Positions 34,756 to 45,461 of a DNA stretch of 64,000 bases are shown here, piece after piece (position 1 is the stretch's first letter; each line of letters opens with the position of its first letter). Made by a program: the position numbers and the translations under genes. Source of the stretch: Zea mays (taxonomy: Eukaryota; Streptophyta; Magnoliopsida; Poales; Poaceae); contig NC_050105.1 of the NCBI RefSeq assembly GCF_902167145.1, positions 142,585,988 to 142,649,987 of the forward strand, in the 5' to 3' direction. The notes under the pieces are model-generated. The model saw only the letters and a list, made by a program, of their open reading frames with translations. It was not told where the DNA came from and did no database searches.

Positions 34756-35967
34756 CACCACCGCCGCACGCCGTTGGGTGACCTCACAGCCGCCGTCGCA
34801 GACAGCCGCGAGCAAAGCAAATTAGGCTCTAGTTTGGCCAACCGAGGCTCGTGCTGACCACGCGGAAGCTTTGCGAGGGCGCAATCGGAGAAGGGTGATT
34901 GGCGGCCACGGGAATCTCTCGCCGGAGTTGGGAATCCACCACTCACCGTGGCCGGACCTCTCTGCGGCGCATTGTGGGGTACGTACTCGTCCATTGAATT
35001 TACCATGTTTAGGGCATCATGCAGAGCGATTCGGATCTGAGTTTTGCGCTCGGGGTGGAGCTTTGGGGCGTTGTGGCCATGGCGTCCGCCGCGGGCTGGG
35101 GCGCCGCCGCACTCTCCCGTCGGGGTTGGGGCAGAGTCCTTTTCACCGTCGGATCTGTGGGCGACGGCTCGGATTAGATGAAGCCAAAGCCCTAGTGCCA
35201 TGAATCTTGGACCGTTAGATCGTGATCTCACGCGTTAGATTAGATCACGTCACATTATACTCTGAGCCATCGGATGTAGATCGTACGGATCTGAGCGCAT
35301 AGCAGTTCAGTAAGGGGGGGAATTCATCTGGGCACTTGATATCCGATCGGACGGCTCTGGGCGCGTACCGGTTCGGTATATATTAAATCTAATCTGAGCC
35401 CTTGAATGTGAATCGAACGGCCCATGTTCTGCGATACCCTTCACCGTGCCACAATTGCATAAGAGACCCTGGACCTTTTGGAAATAGAACCCGCCGTCCG
35501 TTGTGGACTGTTCTCTGTGTCTCTGTAGATTTACCCCGAGCCCCCTGAGTTCTCTGGAAATAGTGCGCCCAGTCCAGAACATAGTAAAACCAGAGAAAAT
35601 GATTATTAAATAGATTTTTAATAGAAAAATAATTGCTAGAACTTCATAAATTCATAGAAAATTCATACTAGCTCCAAATTGAGCCATTCCACTTCCTGAA
35701 ATTTTGTAATTTTATCCTCTATCACCTAGAGCCTCTGTTATGTCATGAAAACAGTAAGAAATTTGTTTATCACTTAATCCTACTTAAAGCACATAAAACA
35801 TTTGAAAATTCATAACTTAAATTCTATAACTCCAAAAAATTATGATTCCTGTTCCTAGGTTTTTATTTTAATGTGTAGATTATTTCTGTGTATTTTGTTT
35901 ACATGCTTGGTGTAATGTTAATTTTCCCTATATCCTGTGCATGTATGTATTGTGTTGATGCGAGTAG

Positions 35968-37051
35968 ACGAGCAAGCCACTGTGGAAACTGAGGTTCAAC
36001 AAGTAGAAGTAGCTGAGCAGGAGCTCATTGAAGGCAAGTTGTGCCCTTGATCACTTACTTTTCCCAGCCATGTTCTTATTAATTTTAATGATCTGCATAG
36101 GTTAATTTTGATGGGAGCCTTTATGTTACCCCAGTTTTGATTACCTCTATACCTTGTTCACCCCTGAAATATTTTTGGGTAGTACTTGCTATTGCTTTAT
36201 GTGGATTGGGTATGGAGATACACTATTCATGATTATTCTGTTATCAACTTGTTATTATTATTGTTCATGTTAAGATCATTAAATTAATGGGAACATGGAG
36301 CGACCACCCGGGAAAACAGTGCTACCACAAGGGTATAATGGGACGCCCTTGGCTGACTAATTAGGAAAGCTAGTGGAAGACTACCTTACCCGAAAGGGGC
36401 AAGGGCAGTAGGGGAGAGGTCAGTGCGGGGAGGTCCCTGGTTGATTTTGCTGCGATGGCTGTCAGCCAGGAACCCTGTACTGGATCTTCCTATAAACTGT
36501 AGCGGGTTTTCGGAAGCTAGTGGAACTTTGTAAAGGCCTCGTAGTGGATCCCTAGCCATTCACCTCGGTAGTGTCTAAGGGCCTTGCAAACCCAGGCGAC
36601 ATGGGATACACGACTTGTGGGTAAAGATGCGCAACCTCTGCAGAGTGTAAAACTAGTATACTAGCCGTGCTCACGGTCAAGAGCGGCTCGGACCCTCACA
36701 TGATTAAATATGGAACTTAAATTCAATTTGACATTTGCATCGCATTTGGGATTATTTTACTATTACTGTTCTTTATTATTATTAAGGTTTGGTATTTACT
36801 TACACCTAGTAATTGCTAATAAAATTTTGACCAACTTATAAAAGCAATGCTCAGCTTCAGCCTTTATTTCATTGATCAGCCTTACACTACATGAACTCCC
36901 ACCTTTGGTGAGTTCATGCCACATTATTCCCCACGACTTGTTGAGCTATGAACGTATGTGAGCTCACTCTTGCTGTCTCACACCCCCCACAGGAGAAGAT
37001 CAGGTGGTCGAAGAGGAGCCGCCTAACACTGAGGAGTTCGATCTGATCTAG
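35968..37051 (+). other. Candidate spliced acidic ORF in the 5' LTR of element 5 (GC-AG intron)
   Basis: A 66-nt segment at 35968-36033 follows the acceptor GCGAGTAG and precedes a GC donor (GGCAAGT at 36033-36039). An in-frame ATG lies just upstream at 35958. Joined in phase 1 to the segment starting at 36993 after CCCCCACAG, the frame continues to a TAG at 37049-37051. Both parts are strongly acidic (TVETEVQQVEVAEQE and VVEEEPPNTEEFDLI). Unspliced, the frame closes after four more residues. The identical copy in the 3' LTR is at 43437-44521. Splicing is inferred from sequence only. Confidence 0.5.
36280..36720 (+). ncRNA. Conserved, probably structured RNA block in the LTR of element 5
   Basis: The block runs from GGGAACATGGAGCGACCACC to GAGCGGCTCGGACC and recurs in the 3' LTR and, with changes, in the solo LTR (20024-20470) and the LTR ending at 63469 (62460-62925). 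It contains the palindromes CTCTGCAGAG (36636-36645) and CTAGTATACTAG (36653-36664) and the hairpin CCGTG-CT-CACGG. It codes for nothing obvious. The pairing is kept while the sequence varies between LTRs. Confidence 0.5.
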
Positions 37052-37259
37052 GTGGCGTTTCTCAGTCGACATTGGCGCCGACGATCCTTAGTTCGTTTTA
37101 TATTTATCTTTATTTTGTAATAAGACTTCCGCTATGTAATAAATACTCTGATGTATTATGACATTTATCTCTATACACTCTGTTATTATATATGTTGTCT
37201 TCTTGGCGCATGTATGAGATGCACCCGGCTTTGTCCTTTAAAACCGGGTGTTACAGAAG

Positions 37260-37271
37260 TGGTATCGGAGC
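37260..37271 (+). other. Primer-binding site of element 5
   Basis: TGGTATCGGAGC lies four bases after the LTR end. It is an initiator-methionine tRNA type site with one change from the usual TGGTATCAGAGC. Confidence 0.85.
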
Positions 37272-37718
37272 AAATGTTGACCGTAGGACGAAACCTAGAT
37301 AGAAATGGACAAACCCCTTTCCTACTTACCTTACTCTGACTCATCCTATACTTATCTCATCTTGATCTTGTCTCACCTTTTGCTATTCTACTCTGATTAA
37401 TCTTATCTTTTCTACTCTGAGACAAGATGGATTTCACACCTTGGAATCCCTACCCTTATGACATTTTTAAGAGATAGGAAGCCTAAGACAAAATCAAAAC
37501 TATTTTCTATGTTTAAAAATGTTGGTTGATTGTTCTGATGATCGATGCCTGATTTGCTTCTTTGATTGATTGAAATAGTATAGATGGACATCTTAGCATG
37601 TACCACTATAAGGTATTGTATTAGCTTTAGTAGGTGACACACTAATCTGCTTAGCTAGTAAATCCCCCAAAATAACCTGATTTGTAAGTACCTGCCTTGG
37701 CTACTATTCTCTTACCAT

Positions 37719-38045
37719 ATGTATCTAACTCAGATGGTCAATACCAGGAAAGAAAAGATTATCACTCAACAGCAAACAGAAATGAATCCTCCAAATCCTC
37801 CACCTGATGACACCGATCAAGTGATTGCAACCCAAAGGCTGGTAATACAACAATTGACAGACATGGTGACTGAAATGCAAAACCAGATAAGACAAGAACG
37901 CGAGGAAATACGCCAGGCCCGTCTGGAGATACAACAAGAAAGAAGGCAATCACGGTTGGAGAGACAACAACAACAACCACCATCTCCACCACCACCAGCT
38001 CCACCAAGCTACATAAACATATATATAAATTACTACTATTTGTAA
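37719..38045 (+). pseudogene. gag: Remnant gag N-terminus of element 5
   Basis: About 100 residues, with an ATG at 37737 (MVNTRKEKIITQQQ), a Gln/Arg/Glu-rich helix and a proline run, resemble the N-terminus of Tekay-type gag. After SPPPPAPPSY the sequence turns into low-complexity ATATATAAAT and a stop at 38043. No capsid domain, zinc knuckle or protease DSG motif follows before the second half of the protease, so a deletion of more than 1 kb compared with full elements is inferred. Confidence 0.7.
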
Positions 38046-38137
38046 GATCTACATGTTCCTTTAGTTAGTATTCGGTATGATACTATTTTAGGAGGAATAA
38101 AAAGGTCTATTTGACCCCATGAGTTGCTAATAAAATT

Positions 38138-41100
38138 GTGCGTCATGCTGAGATTTTGGTTTGTGCACATGTGTTGGACAATATGAGAAAACCCATGGGA
38201 GTAATTACACCTAAAGGGCCTGTTGAGGCAAGTCAAATGACACGTAGATTGACATTGACCATTATGGGTAGAGAATTTGGAGCTACTGCTATAATATTGG
38301 AGTCAAGCAGTATAGATTTGATTCTTGGTATGTCATGGCTAAGAAAGGCAAAGGCCGTAATAGCATGTGGTAGGGGTACCGTAGAACTCACTACTACTAA
38401 GGGAGAAAGGTTTCAAGTTAATATTGCAGTAACCTCCTCACCCATGCGTGCAATGTTCTTTATACCGGAGGAGTTTGTTGGTGACAACATCCGGGTGGTT
38501 AGAGATTTTCCGGATGTCTTTCCAGAGGAGTTACCAGGAATGCCACCTGATAGAGAAGTTGAGTTTGTTATTGATCTCTTACCTGGAACCGCCCCTATTT
38601 CTAAACGGCCATATAGAATGTCCGTAGAGGAGTTGAAGGAACTGAAGAAGCAGTTGACGGAGTTACAAGAGGCCGGTTACATTCGTCCGAGTTCCTCACC
38701 TTGGGGAGCACCGGTCTTGTTTGTACAGAAGAAGGATGGATCGCAACGGATGTGTGTGGATTATAGATCTCTTAATGATGTTACAGTGAAGAACAAGTAT
38801 CCATTGCCCCGTATTGAGGATTTATTTGATCAGATGAGAGGTGCAAGAGTATTTTCGAAGATTGATCTCCGATCGGGTTACCATCAGATGAGGATTAGAC
38901 CATCGGATATTCCCAAGATGGCTTTCTCGACTCGATATGGATTATATGAGTTTACTGTTATGTCGTTTGGATTAACCAATGCACCAGCTTATTTTATGAA
39001 CTTGATGAACAAAGTGTTTATGGAGTATTTGGACAGATTCGTCGTGGTATTCATCGACGATATTCTCATTTATTCTCAGAGTGATAATGATCATGAGGAA
39101 CATCTGAGGTTGGTGCTACAGAAGTTACGAGATAATCAACTCTATGCTAAGTTCAGCAAGTGCGAGTTTTGGATTGGCGAGGTGCCATTCCTTGGTCATA
39201 TTATTTCTAATGGAGGAATAGCTGTGGATCCTGCTAAAGTAAAGGAGATAATGGAGTGGAGAGTGCCCACTACAGTTACGGAGATTCGGAGTTTCTTGGG
39301 ACTCGCAGGATATTATCGGAGATTTATTGAAGGATTTTCTAAGATTGCTAAGCCCATGACATCGCTTTTGGAGAAAGGAAGAGAATTCAAGTGGGATGAG
39401 AAATGCCAAGAGAGTTTTGATCAATTGAAGGAGAGATTGATGTCACCTCCAGTATTGATTATGCCAGATCTGCAGAAGGGATTTGATATTTACTGTGATG
39501 CATGTGGCCAAGGACTTGGATGTGTGCTTATGCAAGATGGTCATGTGATTGCCTATGCATCTCGTCAGTTGCGGAAGCATGAACTGAACTACCCCACTCA
39601 TGACTTGGAATTGGCAGCAGTTGTGCATGCACTTAAGATTCGGAGACACTACATTATGGGAACTAAGTGCCAAGTATATACGGATCATAAGAGTTTGAAG
39701 TACATTTTCACTCAGAAGGATCTCAACCTTAGGCAACGCCGTTGGTTGGAGCTCATTAAGGATTATGATTTGGAGACTCACTATCACCCGGGCAAGGCAA
39801 ATTTGGTTACAGATGCCTTGAATCGAAAGGAGCATGTTCACTCCGCTTTCGTTGTCCAACTACCCGATGAATTGGCAAAAGATTTTGAGAAGCTCAACCT
39901 GGGAATTGTTACTCACACTGAAGGAGTCACCATTGAGTTGGAACCTACCTTGGAGCAAGAGATTCGTAAAGGTCAGGTTGGTGATGCCAAAATCCAGGAG
40001 ATCAAGGATCTGATAACAGAGGGTAGAGGCCCAGAGTTCACAGAGGATGAGCAAGGCACGATATGGTTCAAGAATCGGATCTGTGTTCCCGATATCGATA
40101 GTCTTCGGGAAACCATATTGAAGGAGGCACATGATTCAGTTTATTCTATCCACCCTGGGAGCACTAAGATGTATCAGGATTTAAAGCAAAAGTATTGGTG
40201 GTATGGACTAAAGAGAGATGTGGCTGCACATGTGGCTATGTGCGATGTATGCCAAAGAGTTAAAGCTGAACACCAGAGGCCAGCCGGGCTATTGCACCCA
40301 CTAAAGATACCTGAGTGGAAATGGGAAGAGATTGGCATGGATTTCATTGTTGGATTACCCCGCACGTCTGCTGGATATGATTCTATATGGGTGATCGTGG
40401 ACAGGCTAACTAAGGTAGCCCACTTTATTCCAGTGAAGACCACGTATTCGGGTGCCAAGTTGGCAGAGTTATACATGGCACGGATTGTATGCTTACATGG
40501 TGTGCCAAAGAAGATCGTGTCTGATCGAGGATCACAGTTTACCTCTCGGTATTGGAAGAAGTTGCACGAGTCATTGGATACAAGATTGAATTTCAGTTCG
40601 GCTTACCATCCCCAAACTGATGGGCAGACTGAGAGGACTAACCAAGTGCTTGAAGATATGTTAAGAGCTTGTGCTCTTAAACATGGTGGTAGTTGGGATA
40701 AGAGTTTGCCGTATGCGGAGTTCTCATATAATAATAGCTACCAGGCCAGCTTGAAGATGTCACCGTTTGAGGCTTTGTATGGCAGAAAGTGCAGGACTCC
40801 CTTGTATTGGAATCAAACTGGTGAAAGGCAGTTGTTTGGACCTGAGATTATACAAGAAGCAGAGGAACAAGTTCAGCAAATAAGGGAGAATTTGAGAACT
40901 GCACAATCCAGGCAGAAAAGTTATGCTGATACCCGGAGAAGACTGCTTGAGTTTAAAGAGGGAGATTATGTCTATTTGAAGGTGTCACCACTCCGGGGCA
41001 TGAGAAGGTTCAAAGTCAAAGGAAAGTTGTCCCCTCGCTTTATTGGACCCTTCTTAATCTTAAAGCGAGTGGGAGAGGTTGCATACCAATTGGAGTTACC

Positions 41101-41386
41101 GGATCATCTCGCGGATGTTCACGATGTCTTTCATGTATCTCAGCTGAAGAAATGTCTCAGGGTGCCTGAAGAACAGTTACCAATGGAAGACCTTAGTGTT
41201 CAAGAGGACTTGACTTATGCTGAGTACCCCATCAAGATTTTGGATACTTTGACTCGGGTTACGAGAAATAAGGTGATAAAGATGTGCAAAGTTCAATGGA
41301 GTCACCACGGTGAAGATGAAGCAACTTGGGAAAGAGAAGAAGAGCTTCGTATAGATTTTCCCCACCTTTTCCCTAGTTCCTCTTAA
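38138..41386 (+). CDS. pol: chromovirus pol: protease end, RT, RNase H, integrase, chromodomain (intact 1,082 residues)
   Basis: The frame opens after a stop at 38129. The first ATG is at 38183. Residues 1-110 are the C-terminal half of the protease ([10 protein letters not shown]), with the catalytic DSG half missing. The RT carries [11 protein letters not shown]. RNase H carries [20 protein letters not shown] and VYTDHKSL. The integrase has a zinc-binding site ending CDVCQ, then D (GMDFIVGLP), D (VSDRGSQF) and E (DGQTERTNQ), then a GPF module ([10 protein letters not shown]). A chromodomain-like end follows ([22 protein letters not shown]). Chromodomains bind modified histones and can direct insertion. 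No stop or frameshift is seen over 3.2 kb. It would need Gag, and probably protease, supplied by another copy. Confidence 0.95.
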   Translation: MRHAEILVCAHVLDNMRKPMGVITPKGPVEASQMTRRLTLTIMGREFGATAIILESSSIDLILGMSWLRKAKAVIACGRGTVELTTTKGERFQVNIAVTSSPMRAMFFIPEEFVGDNIRVVRDFPDVFPEELPGMPPDREVEFVIDLLPGTAPISKRPYRMSVEELKELKKQLTELQEAGYIRPSSSPWGAPVLFVQKKDGSQRMCVDYRSLNDVTVKNKYPLPRIEDLFDQMRGARVFSKIDLRSGYHQMRIRPSDIPKMAFSTRYGLYEFTVMSFGLTNAPAYFMNLMNKVFMEYLDRFVVVFIDDILIYSQSDNDHEEHLRLVLQKLRDNQLYAKFSKCEFWIGEVPFLGHIISNGGIAVDPAKVKEIMEWRVPTTVTEIRSFLGLAGYYRRFIEGFSKIAKPMTSLLEKGREFKWDEKCQESFDQLKERLMSPPVLIMPDLQKGFDIYCDACGQGLGCVLMQDGHVIAYASRQLRKHELNYPTHDLELAAVVHALKIRRHYIMGTKCQVYTDHKSLKYIFTQKDLNLRQRRWLELIKDYDLETHYHPGKANLVTDALNRKEHVHSAFVVQLPDELAKDFEKLNLGIVTHTEGVTIELEPTLEQEIRKGQVGDAKIQEIKDLITEGRGPEFTEDEQGTIWFKNRICVPDIDSLRETILKEAHDSVYSIHPGSTKMYQDLKQKYWWYGLKRDVAAHVAMCDVCQRVKAEHQRPAGLLHPLKIPEWKWEEIGMDFIVGLPRTSAGYDSIWVIVDRLTKVAHFIPVKTTYSGAKLAELYMARIVCLHGVPKKIVSDRGSQFTSRYWKKLHESLDTRLNFSSAYHPQTDGQTERTNQVLEDMLRACALKHGGSWDKSLPYAEFSYNNSYQASLKMSPFEALYGRKCRTPLYWNQTGERQLFGPEIIQEAEEQVQQIRENLRTAQSRQKSYADTRRRLLEFKEGDYVYLKVSPLRGMRRFKVKGKLSPRFIGPFLILKRVGEVAYQLELPDHLADVHDVFHVSQLKKCLRVPEEQLPMEDLSVQEDLTYAEYPIKILDTLTRVTRNKVIKMCKVQWSHHGEDEATWEREEELRIDFPHLFPSSS

Positions 41387-41408
41387 ATCTCGAGGACGAG
41401 ATTATTTT

Positions 41409-41424
41409 TAAGGGGGGTAGGATT
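41409..41424 (+). other. Polypurine tract of element 5
   Basis: TAAGGGGGGTAGGATT lies directly before the 3' LTR start TGTAATACTC at 41425. Confidence 0.85.
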
Positions 41425-44400
41425 TGTAATACTCAAAATGATATAAAAGCATTATATGGAGATTTCCTCATCTTATGTGCCTTATTTGCATCATGAACAG
41501 AGCATACATAAATTGAAGAGTGATTAAATCAAACCAAAGACACTAAAATAAAAGAAGTGCATCTCGTTGGAGTTTTGTTTGCTATGCATTTAAATATTAA
41601 CAACCATCTCAACACTAGTAATCAAGGCATAACAAGAGATAAATGAAATTGAAACCCAAATGGTAATTAGGGTTTGGAAATGAAAATGGGAAGAGGAAAG
41701 AATATAAATATAAAGAAAATTAATATATATTTCCAAAATTTAATACTTTTAAAGTAAAATTATAAATTAAGAATAAACTTGACACAAGTTTGAATTCGAG
41801 TTCGAAATTCAAATTGAATTTGAAAACAAGAAAAGAAAATAGAAAAAAAATAAAAGAAAAGGGTAAAGGGAACCTACCTGGGCCGGCTAGCACCATTTCG
41901 GCCCACCGGGGAATTGACCCGCGCGGCCCATCTGGCCGGACTCCCTCACGCGCGCACGCTTTCCGTGACTGCCAGCCGGGGCCCGCATGTAAGTCTTCAG
42001 CGCGCGCTCGGCTTCTCACTGGCTTGTGGCCCCCGCACGTCAGAACCACCTTCTCCCTCTGTTGCGGGCGCAAGACTCAGCCGTGGACCGTGGTCGCCGC
42101 CGATCTCGGAGTTCGTTGAAACAAACACCGCGTCCCGGCCAGATCGTGCGGGTCTCCGTGCGGGCTTCTCGGGGTCCCTGGCGACTCTCTCTTCTCCTAT
42201 TTGGACTCTCTCCAGGGTATAAAACACCACCGCCGCACGCCGTTGGGTGACCTCACAGCCGCCGTCGCAGACAGCCGCGAGCAAAGCAAATTAGGCTCTA
42301 GTTTGGCCAACCGAGGCTCGTGCTGACCACGCGGAAGCTTTGCGAGGGCGCAATCGGAGAAGGGTGATTGGCGGCCACGGGAATCTCTCGCCGGAGTTGG
42401 GAATCCACCACTCACCGTGGCCGGACCTCTCTGCGGCGCATTGTGGGGTACGTACTCGTCCATTGAATTTACCATGTTTAGGGCATCATGCAGAGCGATT
42501 CGGATCTGAGTTTTGCGCTCGGGGTGGAGCTTTGGGGCGTTGTGGCCATGGCGTCCGCCGCGGGCTGGGGCGCCGCCGCACTCTCCCGTCGGGGTTGGGG
42601 CAGAGTCCTTTTCACCGTCGGATCTGTGGGCGACGGCTCGGATTAGATGAAGCCAAAGCCCTAGTGCCATGAATCTTGGACCGTTAGATCGTGATCTCAC
42701 GCGTTAGATTAGATCACGTCACATTATACTCTGAGCCATCGGATGTAGATCGTACGGATCTGAGCGCATAGCAGTTCAGTAAGGGGGGGAATTCATCTGG
42801 GCACTTGATATCCGATCGGACGGCTCTGGGCGCGTACCGGTTCGGTATATATTAAATCTAATCTGAGCCCTTGAATGTGAATCGAACGGCCCATGTTCTG
42901 CGATACCCTTCACCGTGCCACAATTGCATAAGAGACCCTGGACCTTTTGGAAATAGAACCTGCCGTCCGTTGTGGACTGTTCTCTGTGTCTCTGTAGATT
43001 TACCCCGAGCCCCCTGAGTTCTCTGGAAATAGTGCGCCCAGTCCAGAACATAGTAAAACCAGAGAAAATGATTATTAAATAGATTTTTAATAGAAAAATA
43101 ATTGCTAGAACTTCATAAATTCATAGAAAATTCATACTAGCTCCAAATTGAGCCATTCCACTTCCTGAAATTTTGTAATTTTATCCTCTATCACCTAGAG
43201 CCTCTGTTATGTTATGAAAACAGTAAGAAATTTGTTTATCACTTAATCCTACTTAAAGCACATAAAACATTTGAAAATTCATAACTTAAATTCTATAACT
43301 CCAAAAAATTATGATTCCTGTTCCTAGGTTTTTATTTTAATGTGTAGATTATTTCTGTGTATTTTGTTTACATGCTTGGTGTAATGTTAATTTTCCCTAT
43401 ATCCTGTGCATGTATGTATTGTGTTGATGCGAGTAGACGAGCAAGCCACTGTGGAAACTGAGGTTCAACAAGTAGAAGTAGCTGAGCAGGAGCTCATTGA
43501 AGGCAAGTTGTGCCCTTGATCACTTACTTTTCCCAGCCATGTTCTTATTAATTTTAATGATCTGCATAGGTTAATTTTGATGGGAGCCTTTATGTTACCC
43601 CAGTTTTGATTACCTCTATACCTTGTTCACCCCTGAAATATTTTTGGGTAGTACTTGCTATTGCTTTATGTGGATTGGGTATGGAGATACACTATTCATG
43701 ATTATTCTGTTATCAACTTGTTATTATTATTGTTCATGTTAAGATCATTAAATTAATGGGAACATGGAGCGACCACCCGGGAAAACAGTGCTACCACAAG
43801 GGTATAATGGGACGCCCTTGGCTGACTAATTAGGAAAGCTAGTGGAAGACTACCTTACCCGAAAGGGGCAAGGGCAGTAGGGGAGAGGTCAGTGCGGGGA
43901 GGTCCCTGGTTGATTTTGCTGCGATGGCTGTCAGCCAGGAACCCTGTACTGGATCTTCCTATAAACTGTAGCGGGTTTTCGGAAGCTAGTGGAACTTTGT
44001 AAAGGCCTCGTAGTGGATCCCTAGCCATTCACCTCGGTAGTGTCTAAGGGCCTTGCAAACCCAGGCGACATGGGATACACGACTTGTGGGTAAAGATGCG
44101 CAACCTCTGCAGAGTGTAAAACTAGTATACTAGCCGTGCTCACGGTCAAGAGCGGCTCGGACCCTCACATGATTAAATATGGAACTTAAATTCAATTTGA
44201 CATTTGCATCGCATTTGGGATTATTTTACTATTACTGTTCTTTATTATTATTAAGGTTTGGTATTTACTTACACCTAGTAATTGCTAATAAAATTTTGAC
44301 CAACTTATAAAAGCAATGCTCAGCTTCAGCCTTTATTTCATTGATCAGCCTTACACTACATGAACTCCCACCTTTGGTGAGTTCATGCCACATTATTCCC

Positions 44401-44725
44401 CACGACTTGTTGAGCTATGAACGTATGTGAGCTCACTCTTGCTGTCTCACACCCCCCCACAGGAGAAGATCAGGTGGTCGAAGAGGAGCCGCCTAACACT
44501 GAGGAGTTCGATCTGATCTAGGTGGCGTTTCTCAGTCGACATTGGCGCCGACGATCCTTAGTTCGTTTTATATTTATCTTTATTTTGTAATAAGACTTCC
44601 GCTATGTAATAAATACTCTGATGTATTATGACATTTATCTCTATACACTCTGTTATTATATATGTTGTCTTCTTGGCGCATGTATGAGATGCACCCGGCT
44701 TTGTCCTTTAAAACCGGGTGTTACA
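41425..44725 (+). repeat. 3' LTR of element 5
   Basis: It is a near-perfect copy of 33956-37255. Differences seen by eye are GAACCCGCC/GAACCTGCC at the position of 35483, TATGTC/TATGTT near 35740, and C6/C7 before the CACAGG near 36985. It carries the same TATA box, conserved block (palindrome at 44122-44133) and candidate exons (43437-43502, 44463-44521). Confidence 0.95.
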
Positions 44726-44730
44726 ATAGG

Positions 44731-45352
44731 CATGAGCATGCTGCACCGGCTTAAGTCGCCACTGACTTTAGCCGATTGCTCCGTTAGTAGGGCATAGTGG
44801 TCACCCCGGGTTGAGTAAGCGTGAGCATGTTGCACCGCCTTAAGTCGTTGCCGACTTAAGTCGATTGCTCCGTTAGTAGGGCATAGTGGTCACCCCGAGT
44901 TAAGTAAGCGTGAGCATGTTGCACCGCCTTAAGTCGTTGCCGACTTAAGTTGATTGCTCCGTTAGTAGGGCATAGTGGTCACCCCGAGTTAAGTAAGCGC
45001 GAGCATGTTGCACCACCTTAAGTCATTGCCGACTTAAGTTGATTGCTCCGTTAGTAGGGCATAGTGGTCACCCCGGGTTAAGTAAGCGTGAGCATGTTGC
45101 ACCGCCTTAAGTCGTTGCCGACTTAAGTCGATTGCTCCGTTAGTAGGGCATAGTGGTCACCCCGAGTTAAGTGAGCGTGAGCATGTTGCCCGCCTTAAGT
45201 CGTTGCCGACTTAAGTTGATTGCTCCGTTAGTAGGGCATAGTGGTCACCCCGAGTTAAATAAGCGTGAGCATGTTGCACCGCCTTAAGTCGTTGCCGACT
45301 TAAGTTGATTGCTCCGTTAGTAGGGCATAGTGGTCACCCCGAGTTAAGTAAG
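44731..45352. repeat. Tandem array of seven units of about 88-90 bp in element 4
   Basis: Each unit contains TAGTAGGGCATAGTGGTCAC, then CCCGAGTTAAGTAAGCG, TGAGCATGTTGCACC and a hairpin CTTAAGTCG-TTGC-CGACTTAAG. The ninth base of the arms varies (CGACTTAAGTC against TGACTTAAGT on some units). An eighth, diverged unit lies left of element 5 at 33876-33950. The array sits between pol and the opposite-strand genes of element 4. Confidence 0.9.
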
Positions 45353-45461
45353 AATGCAAGTCAATCGTAAACGAACTGAGTATCTTTGAAACCTCTTTTT
45401 CATTGATGACATATTTCCACTTTTCAGAATACATCGTCGTCCCAGCAGTTTTGAAATACAG

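Larger units (their letters stand above)
33956..37255 (+). repeat. 5' LTR of element 5
   Basis: It starts TGTAATACTC and ends AAACCGGGTGTTACA. A GC-rich leader lies at 34400-35200. A TATA box is at 34749-34755 (TATAAAA), and AATAAA near 37139 is a candidate poly(A) signal. The TATA-to-poly(A) span suggests an R region over 2 kb long. ORFs of about 100 codons in the leader are found on both strands, and I do not treat them as genes. Confidence 0.95.
33956..44725 (+). mobile_element. Element 5: Ty3/gypsy chromovirus of Tekay clade, young, gag deleted
   Basis: Two LTRs of 3,300 and 3,301 bp flank a 4.2-kb interior. Target duplications ATAGG at 33951-33955 and 44726-44730 are perfect. The order RT, RNase H, integrase and C-terminal chromodomain is that of chromoviruses. 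The very long LTRs and the chromodomain type fit the Tekay (Del) clade. By eye I saw only two substitutions and one C-run length difference between the LTRs. Confidence 0.95.

Noticed and set aside
34321..35231. ORFs of 74-167 codons on both strands, repeated at 41790-42700
   Set aside because: They are duplicated only because they lie in both LTRs of element 5. The LTRs are too similar to show coding selection.
39125..40476. Several - strand ORFs inside element 5 pol
   Set aside because: They are shadows of the intact 1,082-residue + strand frame.
44731..45352. CRISPR-like array of regularly spaced repeats
   Set aside because: The whole unit is repeated with no unique spacers. It is a tandem repeat within a plant retrotransposon.
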